Source: an uncultured Pseudovibrio sp.
Lineage (GTDB): Bacteria; Pseudomonadota; Alphaproteobacteria; Rhizobiales; Stappiaceae
Assembly (NCBI GenBank): GCA_947496145.1
Contig: CANMBS010000037.1
Location: forward strand, 1-51,969
Direction of reading: 5' to 3'
DNA length: 51,969 nt
The position numbers and the translations under genes were made by a program. The notes under the pieces are model-generated. The model saw only the letters and a program-made list of their open reading frames with translations, did not search any database and was not told where the DNA came from. Below are positions 45,047 through 51,969 of the stretch, piece after piece (positions within the stretch are counted from its first letter, which is position 1; each line of letters starts with the position of its first letter).

Positions 45047-45790
45047 ATGAGACCAGGAAATCAGAATAACAAGCGCATGCGTGGTCGGGGGCGTAAGGCT
45101 CCAAACCCATTGACCCGTACTTATGAGTCAAATGGACCGGATGTGAAAATCCGAGGTACCGCATTGCACATTGCTGAAAAATACCAGCAACTTGCGCGTG
45201 ATGCTCAGGCCTCCGGAGACCGTGTAACCTCCGAAAACTACTACCAGCATGCTGAGCATTACCAGCGTATTGTTGCTGCTGCTCAACCTCAAAGCTCGCA
45301 CAGTTCACCTTCCTCTGCACGCGCAGAAGAAGAAGCTGCGCCTGCTGCTGAGGCACCGGCTGCTGCGGTGGTTAATGAGGAGCAGGAAGTTGCGGTTGCA
45401 TCTTCTCAACCGGTTATGGGCCTTGATGCGCCTCAGCCGTTCATCGAAGCAGCTCCTGTTGTTGAAGAAAAGACAGAGGCTGCTGCTGAAGCACCTGCTG
45501 GTGAAGATGACGACGACAAACCACGTCGCCGCACTCGCGGAACTCGTGGTCGTGGTGTACGTACTACCCGCTCATCTACTGCAAAAGCAGCTGCGGCTCC
45601 GGCTCCGACCGAAGCTACAGAAGCTTCTGAGAGTAGTGAAGAAGAGCAGGCAGCTCCAAAACCGCGACGTACACCTCGTGCACGCACACCTCGTGCAGCG
45701 CGTTCACAACGCACACGTGCAGCGCGCGTGCCATCGCAGGACACTCCGGCTCCCGCAGCGCTTGAAACCACTGGTGATAGTGACAGTTAA
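45047..45790 (+). CDS. DUF4167-domain protein with basic RNA-binding-like repeats
   Basis: 247 aa from the ATG at 45047; the frame is open from 45020 but the family starts at MRPGNQN. The conserved part is residues 1-85 (NNKRMRGRGRKAPNPLTRTY, VKIRGTALHIAEKYQQLARD, and the YYQHAEHYQRI motif). The rest is Ala/Glu/Pro-rich with blocks RRRTRGTRGRGVRTTR and RTPRARTPRAARSQRT, disordered and highly positive, suggesting nucleic-acid binding. Family function is unknown; it is restricted mainly to alphaproteobacteria and sits after prmC in many of them. Confidence 0.9.
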   Translation: MRPGNQNNKRMRGRGRKAPNPLTRTYESNGPDVKIRGTALHIAEKYQQLARDAQASGDRVTSENYYQHAEHYQRIVAAAQPQSSHSSPSSARAEEEAAPAAEAPAAAVVNEEQEVAVASSQPVMGLDAPQPFIEAAPVVEEKTEAAAEAPAGEDDDDKPRRRTRGTRGRGVRTTRSSTAKAAAAPAPTEATEASESSEEEQAAPKPRRTPRARTPRAARSQRTRAARVPSQDTPAPAALETTGDSDS

Positions 45791-45842
45791 TCGTTCAGGG
45801 CTTTGTGCCTGATGTTCTGTTTGCCACCAGTGCAGATGATGA

Positions 45843-45869
45843 AAAACCCCGCTTTTGAGGCGGGGTTTT
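45843..45869. terminator. Bidirectional rho-independent terminator
   Basis: AAAACCCCGC (45843-45852) / GCGGGGTTTT (45860-45869), loop TTTTGAG. It serves the DUF4167 gene and the convergent MOSC gene. Confidence 0.88.
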
Positions 45870-45896
45870 CTGTTTTATCAATCATGTTTTGACAGG

Positions 45897-46667
45897 TCAT
45901 TCGATGATAAGTGTGTCACCAAGTGAAAGGGTGCCATTGTTAAGTACAGTCAGGTAGATTCCGACATTCATATGGCCCAGGGTGTTGTAGAGAGTCTTGT
46001 TGATGTTGGTGTCACGTTCTGCGGTTACCGGGTTTACATCAACGGCAGCACAGCGCCGGGTGTTCTTGGCAAATTCAAACTCTACACCCGAGCTGGAACG
46101 GATTTTTTTATCTGTCCAGTTGAATTCTTCGTAGGCTGGGATGCCATCAATATAGATGTTTGCGCGAAAGCGTTTGGGGTTAATTTCGATACCCATTGTT
46201 TTGGAGAGGGCTCTCACACTTTCCAGATTTACAACGTGTACGTATTTGCTTCGCGTATCTGTAAAAGCATGTCCGTCGGCATGGCGAACTTTCAGCGGGC
46301 CTGCGGCTTTCTCACCGATGTGTGCGGTAAAATAGGCGGCAAGTGCCTCTTGTCCCTCACTGGTTTCCAGAGAGAGTGTCAAGATTTCCGCGCCGGGTTT
46401 AGATAGCGTGATGCTCTTATTCTCAAGATCGTAGGTACATTTTACCTGCGCCACGTCTTCATAACGAACCAACACAAGAAATTTGCTCTTGGAAATATGC
46501 TGTGGGGCAGCCGGGTCAAATCCGCATGGGCCATTTTCAATTGCATATGCCCGATCCAGCGGGAAGACAGCTCCGGCCTCTACTTTGGCAGTCTGAAGTG
46601 GATGTTCTGTCAGGCCTTTAACAGGATGTGTGGCGAGTGCGGTGATATGCGCAGGCGAAAAAGTCAT
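45897..46667 (-). CDS. MOSC-domain protein (molybdenum cofactor-related)
   Basis: 256 aa. N-terminal MOSC beta-barrel (ITALATHPVKGLTEHPL, GAVFPLDRAYAI) and the MOSC domain with RFRANIYIDGIPAYEEFNW, then CAAVDVNPVTAERD (the conserved Cys) and GIYLTVLNNGTLSLGD. Same arrangement as in MARC/YcbX-type N-oxide reductases and sulfurylated-Moco binding proteins. A partner ferredoxin domain is not fused at the end. Metal and substrate are not proven. Confidence 0.9.
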   Translation of the reverse strand: MTFSPAHITALATHPVKGLTEHPLQTAKVEAGAVFPLDRAYAIENGPCGFDPAAPQHISKSKFLVLVRYEDVAQVKCTYDLENKSITLSKPGAEILTLSLETSEGQEALAAYFTAHIGEKAAGPLKVRHADGHAFTDTRSKYVHVVNLESVRALSKTMGIEINPKRFRANIYIDGIPAYEEFNWTDKKIRSSSGVEFEFAKNTRRCAAVDVNPVTAERDTNINKTLYNTLGHMNVGIYLTVLNNGTLSLGDTLIIE

Positions 46668-46804
46668 ATTAATTTCCGTTAGTTAAGCAGTCTGAAACTA
46701 TGAGAAGCAAAGGATTATGGCAAGATCTTGCGAACACCCTCTTTTGTAGGCAGTTTCAACGCCTATATGAAGAGTACAGGGGGACTTCCTCTGTTTCGGG
46801 TGCT

Positions 46805-46832
46805 CTTGATGAGGCTCGGATCCTCCCAGAAT
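46805..46832 (+). promoter_or_regulatory. Candidate heat-shock sigma (RpoH) promoter of clpB
   Basis: CTTGAT (46805-46810), 14 bases, CCCAGAAT (46825-46832) resembles the sigma-32 pattern (CTTGAA, 13-17 bases, CCCATnT) and lies 42 bases before the clpB ATG. Not an exact match. Confidence 0.4.
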
Positions 46833-46874
46833 GTCTGGTCATGCTTCGGGTGACGCGACACATAGGAGTTATAC

Positions 46875-49454
46875 ATGGACTTTGAAAAATACACCGACCG
46901 TGCGCGTGGGTTCATTCAGTCTGCGCAAACATATGCTCTGGGACAAGGGCATCAACAGTTTACTCCCGCTCATATTTTAAAGGTCTTGCTGGATGACAGT
47001 GAGGGCATGTCTGCTGGTCTGATCGAACGGGCAGGCGGGCGTGTGCAGGATGTCAGGTTGCAGATTGAGACAGATCTGGCGGCCCTGCCAAAAGTCAGTG
47101 GTGGCAATGGGCAGTTGTATCTTGCCGGTGAAACAGCTCGCCTTTTTGAGCAGGCAGAGAAAATTGCCGAGAAAGCCGGTGATAGCTTTGTTACGGTAGA
47201 GCGGCTGTTGCTTGCATTGGCAATGGATAAGGACAGCAAGGCGGGTAAAGCGCTGGCGCAAGCTGGCATTACACCAAATGCACTGAATGAAGTAATCAAT
47301 GAGCTGCGTAAAGGGCGCACTGCCGACTCGGCTTCCGCTGAAAATCAATATGAGGCACTGAAAAAGTTTGCTCAGGATCTGACTGAGGCGGCTCGTGACG
47401 GCAAACTTGATCCTGTTATTGGCCGCGATGAAGAGATTCGACGCGCCATTCAGGTGCTTTCCCGCCGTACCAAGAACAATCCGGTTCTGATTGGTGAGCC
47501 CGGTGTTGGTAAGACCGCAATTGCGGAAGGTCTGGCGCTACGTATTGTTAATGGTGACGTGCCGGAGAGCCTGAAAGACAAGCAGTTGCTGGCGCTTGAT
47601 ATGGGTGCATTGATTGCTGGTGCGAAATATCGTGGTGAGTTTGAAGAGCGCCTGAAGAGCGTTTTGAACGAAGTGCAGTCTGCGAATGGCGGGATCATCC
47701 TGTTCATCGATGAAATGCATACGCTTGTGGGGGCAGGCAAGACAGATGGAGCCATGGATGCTTCTAATCTGCTGAAGCCTGCGCTTGCTCGCGGAGAGTT
47801 GCACTGTGTTGGCGCGACTACACTGGATGAATATCGCAAGCACGTTGAAAAGGATGCAGCACTAGCCCGCCGATTCCAGCCTGTGTTTGTGAGTGAGCCA
47901 ACGGTTGAGGACACTATCTCCATTTTGCGTGGCATTAAGGAGAAGTATGAGCTTCACCATGGTGTCCGTATCTCGGATAGTGCGATTGTTTCTGCCGCAA
48001 CGCTGTCAAATCGCTACATCACTGACCGCTTCCTGCCGGATAAGGCCATTGACCTTGTTGATGAGGCCGCCAGCCGCTTGCGCATGCAGGTGGATTCCAA
48101 GCCGGAAGAGCTGGATGAGCTGGATCGCCGGATCATTCAGCTGAAGATTGAGCGGGAAGCGCTGAAAAAAGAGGATGATGAAGCTACGAAGGATCGTTTA
48201 CAGCGTCTTGAAAAAGAACTGATTGATCTGGAAGAGGAATCAAATGCTCTGACGCAACGCTGGCAGGCCGAAAAAGACAAGCTGAGCAGTGAGCAGAAGA
48301 TCAAAGAGCAACTGGACGAAGCGCGGACCGAACTGGAGCAAGCGCAGCGGGTTGGGAATCTGGCTCGTGCCGGTGAGCTGAGTTATGGCGTCATTCCTGA
48401 TCTGGAGAAAAAACTTGCCAATGCTCAGAGCGCTGAAGATGTCGATAATACCATGCTCAACGAAACGGTGAGTAGTGAGAGCATCGCTCAGGTTGTTTCC
48501 CGCTGGACTGGCATTCCGATCGACAAAATGCTGGAAGGCGAGCGTGAGAAGCTGCTTCGTATGGAAGATGAGCTTGCCAAACGTGTCGTTGGTCAGCAGG
48601 AGGCAGTTCATGCGGTTTCTACCGCTGTGCGGCGTGCGCGTGCCGGTTTGCAGGATCCAAACAGGCCGATTGGCTCGTTCATGTTCCTTGGCCCGACCGG
48701 AGTTGGTAAAACTGAGTTGACGAAAGCACTTGCCAGCTATCTGTTTGATGATGAAACGGCAATGGTGCGAGTGGACATGTCTGAGTTCATGGAAAAGCAC
48801 AGTGTGGCCCGTTTGATTGGTGCTCCTCCAGGCTATGTTGGCTATGAAGAAGGTGGTGTGCTGACCGAAGCGGTTCGTCGCCGGCCTTATCAGGTGGTTC
48901 TGTTTGACGAAGTTGAAAAAGCGCATGGTGATGTGTTCAACGTTCTGCTTCAGGTGCTGGATGATGGCCGTCTGACAGACGGGCAGGGCCGTACGGTGGA
49001 CTTCCGTAATACGTTGATCATCATGACTTCTAACCTTGGCGCTGAGTTCCTTGCTGCTCAAACTGAAGGTGAGGATGCTGAGGCCGTTCGTGGTCCGGTG
49101 ATGGATGCGGTGAAAGCGCATTTCCGCCCTGAGTTTTTGAACCGACTGGATGAAATCATCCTGTTCCATCGCTTGCAGCGGACCCAGATGTCCAAGATCG
49201 TCGAAATTCAGCTGGAACGCTTGCAGAAGCTGCTGGATGATCGGAAAATGGTTCTGGATTTAGATGATGGAGCGATGGGCTGGCTTTCTGAGAAGGGTTA
49301 CGACCCAACTTACGGAGCTCGCCCGTTGAAGCGTGTTATTCAGAAACAGGTGCAGGATCCGCTGGCAGAGATGTTGTTGGCTGGCTCAATTTCTGACGGA
49401 CAAACAGTCAAAGTGTCTAACGGAACTGACCGTCTGGTTTTTGAAACAACCTGA
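46875..49454 (+). CDS. clpB: ATP-dependent chaperone ClpB
   Basis: 859 aa disaggregase that works with DnaK. N-terminal Clp_N repeats (residues 1-150), AAA1 with GEPGVGKT at 207-214, a coiled-coil middle domain of about 120 residues rich in Glu/Lys (near 400-520), AAA2 with GPTGVGKT at 606-613, and the C-terminal ClpB D2-small domain ([20 protein letters not shown]). AGGAG ribosome site precedes the ATG. Ends in a strong terminator. Confidence 0.98.
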   Translation: MDFEKYTDRARGFIQSAQTYALGQGHQQFTPAHILKVLLDDSEGMSAGLIERAGGRVQDVRLQIETDLAALPKVSGGNGQLYLAGETARLFEQAEKIAEKAGDSFVTVERLLLALAMDKDSKAGKALAQAGITPNALNEVINELRKGRTADSASAENQYEALKKFAQDLTEAARDGKLDPVIGRDEEIRRAIQVLSRRTKNNPVLIGEPGVGKTAIAEGLALRIVNGDVPESLKDKQLLALDMGALIAGAKYRGEFEERLKSVLNEVQSANGGIILFIDEMHTLVGAGKTDGAMDASNLLKPALARGELHCVGATTLDEYRKHVEKDAALARRFQPVFVSEPTVEDTISILRGIKEKYELHHGVRISDSAIVSAATLSNRYITDRFLPDKAIDLVDEAASRLRMQVDSKPEELDELDRRIIQLKIEREALKKEDDEATKDRLQRLEKELIDLEEESNALTQRWQAEKDKLSSEQKIKEQLDEARTELEQAQRVGNLARAGELSYGVIPDLEKKLANAQSAEDVDNTMLNETVSSESIAQVVSRWTGIPIDKMLEGEREKLLRMEDELAKRVVGQQEAVHAVSTAVRRARAGLQDPNRPIGSFMFLGPTGVGKTELTKALASYLFDDETAMVRVDMSEFMEKHSVARLIGAPPGYVGYEEGGVLTEAVRRRPYQVVLFDEVEKAHGDVFNVLLQVLDDGRLTDGQGRTVDFRNTLIIMTSNLGAEFLAAQTEGEDAEAVRGPVMDAVKAHFRPEFLNRLDEIILFHRLQRTQMSKIVEIQLERLQKLLDDRKMVLDLDDGAMGWLSEKGYDPTYGARPLKRVIQKQVQDPLAEMLLAGSISDGQTVKVSNGTDRLVFETT

Positions 49455-49474
49455 CAAATTGGACAGTGAAAAGG

Positions 49475-49503
49475 AAAGGGCCGGAAATTCCGGCCCTTTT
49501 TGT
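49475..49503. terminator. Bidirectional terminator between clpB and the M23 peptidase gene
   Basis: AAAGGGCCGG (49475-49484) / CCGGCCCTTT (49490-49499), with T-rich ends on the clpB side, between convergent stops. Confidence 0.88.
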
Positions 49504-49514
49504 GTTTATGATAC

Positions 49515-51473
49515 TCAGTTACGCAGGGAGGCGACGCGCTGACCTGCACGCCCGTTTTCCATCAAGGCGTTAATTCGATCTCGTTCGCGTTTGAAATTTT
49601 CCAGTACCTGGGCTTCCAAAACACGGCCCTGAGGCACTTTAATCTTCAGAGAGTTCACAAAGCGCCCGTTCACCTTCACTTCGTAGTGGAGATGATTACC
49701 GGTAGAAAGGCCTGTCGTTCCGACATATCCGATTACGGTGCCCTGACGGACTTTCTGGCCTTTAGCGGTGCCCTTAGCAAAGCGGGTCATATGGTTATAC
49801 GTGGTAACATATCCGTTGGCATGTTTGATTTCCACACGCTTACCGTAGCCACCGGACCAGGCTGCTTTTTGAATAATCCCATCACCAGCGGCAAAGATCG
49901 CCGTTCCACGAGGGGCAGCCCAGTCTGTTCCGGTGTGCAGGCGACGGGTTTTCAATACCGGATGGCGGCGCATGCCAAAGCCAGATGTAAAGCGGCCAGC
50001 TGCAATTGGCTTGCGTAACAGGAATTGTTTCGCACTCTGGCCGTTTTCATCATAATAATCGACAACACCATCATCTGGCGTGCGGAAACGATAGAACCGG
50101 TTTGTACGGCCATTTACTGTGATAGAGGTGTAAAGAATCTCAGAGGAGCCTGAGGTCTGGTCTGCCTCCAGACCATAGAATACACTCATTTCGTCGCCAC
50201 TCTTTACTGAGGCGTTGAAATCCACGCTGTAAGAATAGATGCGTACCAGCTCTTTAATCAGAGAGGTCGGGACTTCGTTATCCAGTCCGGTCTGATAAAT
50301 GGAATCATAATAGTTTGCGCGAGGTCCGGCAGAATTGTTCTGTTGTGAGGTGAAGGCGTCCGCTGCCAGTTGTGTGGATGGTTCTGGTGCGATAACAAAC
50401 TCACCTTCATCGTTTCGTGCAATCGTACCAATGTGACGCTGAGCTTCATAAATGCTGACGCGCACCAGAATGCCATCTTCCTCTTCTATTTCATCAGTGT
50501 TGAGAGAAAGCCGGAAAATCTGACCGGACTTGATATCATCGATGCCAAAGTTCTTTGTAAATGCCTCAATGTAACCTTCAGCCTCTTCCTCAGAAGCTTC
50601 GCTATCCAGGAGCACATCGATGAAATCTGTCTGGGTCAATATTGGGATAATGCGTTCTTCAATCTGGTTCGCTTGTGAGATTTTTCGTGATTTAGCTGCG
50701 AAAGAGACGTTCTCTTCCGTGATCCGAACTTCAAGATTCTCAAGAGACTGTTCTGAAAGCGGCGAAAACCCAGCGTTCATTTCTTCCAGACTGGGCACCG
50801 CAGCAATGTCCGTGGAATTGTCCAGCATGAACATTGCTGCTTTCTTGACCTGTTCCTGAACCGCTTCCTCTTTATGATCCGGCAGGGCGACCATGCTCAT
50901 GGCTTCCAGAGGGAAGTCACGCTGAGAGATGGAAACTTCTCCCTCGATGTCCGCACCATAGATTGCATCACTGGCGACCTGCAAAGGTGCTACATTTTCA
51001 CCCTGATACATGGTGATCGGGTCAAATGGCGGAATATCGGCTGCCGTTTCCTGCTTCTTGAAAGTTTCCAGACTGGCGCTGACAAGTGCGTAGGGTCTGG
51101 ACTTGACGTAGTCCCGGCCTTCACTGCGGGTTACGGTGTTCACTTCAATAATCTGGCGGTTGGAGAAGCCATCAGCACCAGAGGTAAGCAAATCGCCTTT
51201 GCCGCTGGAGTTCTGCTGCGGGGCTTCTTCTGCTGAGTGGGGTGCAGGTGCTTTGGCTGTCTTATAAGTGTACTGGCCGTCCAGCGCAGCCATCAGCGCG
51301 CCACCCATCAGTACGATCGATGTCATACCAGTCAGGATCGTTCCAATTAACCAGCGGCCATTGAGGCGCGCGGGGCGATCAGAAGAACCAGCTAAACTGT
51401 CGACCATCAAGGCAGGTTCATTGCCAAGATTGATCGGCGGTCTACCATTTGAGTGGAACCTACCAGAATTCAT
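49515..51473 (-). CDS. M23-family peptidoglycan metallopeptidase (RgsM/DipM-like)
   Basis: 652 aa from the ATG at 51473; an in-frame TTG at 51494 would add seven residues, and the GGGAAAG upstream favours neither strongly. One membrane anchor at about residues 40-65, a long periplasmic acidic linker, a domain with two repeated segments of the OapA/LysM-like type near the middle (residues about 250-370), and a C-terminal LytM/M23 domain with the zinc ligands in RLHTGTDWAAP (around 513-517) and NHLHYEV (near 594-596). Similar proteins (RgsM) are needed for polar growth and division in Hyphomicrobiales. Convergent with clpB and divergent from the rRNA operon. Confidence 0.9.
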   Translation of the reverse strand: MNSGRFHSNGRPPINLGNEPALMVDSLAGSSDRPARLNGRWLIGTILTGMTSIVLMGGALMAALDGQYTYKTAKAPAPHSAEEAPQQNSSGKGDLLTSGADGFSNRQIIEVNTVTRSEGRDYVKSRPYALVSASLETFKKQETAADIPPFDPITMYQGENVAPLQVASDAIYGADIEGEVSISQRDFPLEAMSMVALPDHKEEAVQEQVKKAAMFMLDNSTDIAAVPSLEEMNAGFSPLSEQSLENLEVRITEENVSFAAKSRKISQANQIEERIIPILTQTDFIDVLLDSEASEEEAEGYIEAFTKNFGIDDIKSGQIFRLSLNTDEIEEEDGILVRVSIYEAQRHIGTIARNDEGEFVIAPEPSTQLAADAFTSQQNNSAGPRANYYDSIYQTGLDNEVPTSLIKELVRIYSYSVDFNASVKSGDEMSVFYGLEADQTSGSSEILYTSITVNGRTNRFYRFRTPDDGVVDYYDENGQSAKQFLLRKPIAAGRFTSGFGMRRHPVLKTRRLHTGTDWAAPRGTAIFAAGDGIIQKAAWSGGYGKRVEIKHANGYVTTYNHMTRFAKGTAKGQKVRQGTVIGYVGTTGLSTGNHLHYEVKVNGRFVNSLKIKVPQGRVLEAQVLENFKRERDRINALMENGRAGQRVASLRN

Positions 51474-51765
51474 CGAGCTTATTATCTTTCCCAAAGGTCT
51501 GTAGAGGCGTCACCGGCAGCGCAGCTCTGCTACATCTGTTAGTGATTGATAAACAATGCTGAAGACTGGAACAACTGATGAAAGAAAAATACGGCTGGAT
51601 TTTGTCGTAGTTTCTCTGAAAAATTATAGAAAATCTGGATTTTGCGCTGTTTTTCCCGATTTACCCCTTAAAATCGACGGAAATGCGCATCATCTGCCCC
51701 CTATAAGAGATTAAATTGAAAAACTTTCCCCAGTCCTGTGAGAATTTTACATTTTTGTCATTATG
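51474..51765. other. Intergenic region between the M23 peptidase and rRNA promoter
   Basis: About 290 bases without a gene. It should contain the M23 gene promoter (minus) and upstream AT-rich activating sequence of the rRNA promoter (plus; AT-rich tracts near 51600-51760). Nothing else recognised. Confidence 0.45.
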
Positions 51766-51769
51766 CTCG

Positions 51770-51798
51770 TTGACAGGTCCAGCTCATGAGCCTATAAC
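51770..51798 (+). promoter_or_regulatory. Strong rRNA-type sigma-70 promoter
   Basis: TTGACA (51770-51775) and TATAAC (51793-51798) with a 17-base spacer and a GC-rich start region (CCCGGG) just after, fitting a stringently controlled ribosomal promoter. Upstream AT-rich sequence could act as an UP element. Confidence 0.82.
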
Positions 51799-51804
51799 CC
51801 GGGA

Positions 51805-51969
51805 CATCGAGAGCGACGGCGCTGCCGGCGACGGGATGCTTCGCTCTTGAGTTCCTCGAAAGGACTGATTGCTTAGGCTCAATCAGAGATGATTGAGATT
51901 TTGAGTGATTTACTCTTTTGAGTGCGGGCGAAAGCCCAGTTCTTTGACAATTGAATATTGAATAGAAAG
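51805..51969 (+). ncRNA. rRNA operon leader (5' of 16S rRNA)
   Basis: Transcribed leader with stems AGAGCGA (51810-51816) / TCGCTCT (51841-51847), CTGATTG (51865-51871) / CAATCAG (51880-51886), and a GNRA-type hairpin GGGC-GAAA-GCCC (51926-51937), then AGTTCTTTGACA (51938-51949), which matches the boxA antitermination element (E. coli TGCTCTTTAACA). The window ends before the mature 16S sequence begins. The structure and order are typical of alphaproteobacterial rrn leaders. Confidence 0.78.

Noticed and set aside
46700-46885. A 61-codon plus-strand frame overlapping the clpB start.
   Set aside because: It overlaps a well-supported start in another frame and covers the candidate promoter.
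1-51969. Search for CRISPR arrays, insertion sequences, integrases, attachment sites and tRNA genes.
   Set aside because: No regularly spaced repeats, transposase or integrase frames, or cloverleaf sequences were seen by eye.

Overview
This 52 kb window reads as core chromosome of a marine-type alphaproteobacterium, most likely of the Hyphomicrobiales (Stappiaceae/Pseudovibrio-like; this placement is inferred from gene content and roughly 50-53% GC judged by eye, not from a search). Pointers are a DUF4167 protein, the conserved run lysC-ptsP-prfA-prmC-DUF4167, a methylsuccinyl-CoA dehydrogenase-like enzyme of the ethylmalonyl-CoA pathway, a phasin-like protein, a candidate ybhL leader RNA, and an rRNA promoter and leader at the right edge. 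No transposase, integrase, CRISPR array or tRNA was seen.

Left part (1-8.6 kb): the end of a DM13-domain protein, recQ, then a looser accessory patch (2.4-4.7 kb) of poorly recognised small genes (a secreted protein, a membrane-ORF remnant, a GAF protein and a 118-residue orphan). Next come a small membrane protein plus HlyD-like adaptor pair, and on the minus strand a Panacea-domain protein translationally coupled to a coiled-coil/two-TM protein, the best candidate in the window for a less-described system (a toxin-antitoxin pair). A BI-1 (YbhL) gene follows with a structured leader that looks like the ybhL RNA motif.

Middle (8.7-25.7 kb): the ybbP-ybbA ABC exporter divergent from tesA, an aldo/keto reductase, thpR, a DUF1992 protein, mcd, a YihY/BrkB protein convergent and overlapping with an EamA exporter, a chemoreceptor, a ferredoxin-reductase-like flavoprotein, an alpha/beta hydrolase, an L,D-transpeptidase and an SH3-type secreted protein.

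Right part (25.8-52 kb): secA divergent from a periplasmic PpiC-type isomerase, then argJ-GNAT-mutT and an orphan Flp pilin; a BioC/NDUFAF5-like methyltransferase divergent from comF, grxC, a Nit2-like amidase and DUF1178; a phasin-like gene; an alpha/beta hydrolase with ubiG; lysC, ptsP, prfA, prmC; DUF4167; a MOSC protein; clpB; an M23 envelope metallopeptidase; and finally a strong promoter with boxA-like leader that should run into 16S rRNA just beyond the window.

Together this is housekeeping (protein export and folding, translation termination, amino-acid synthesis, nitrogen-PTS signalling, quinone synthesis, envelope remodelling) with scattered accessory genes. Many genes end in clear hairpin terminators, listed separately.
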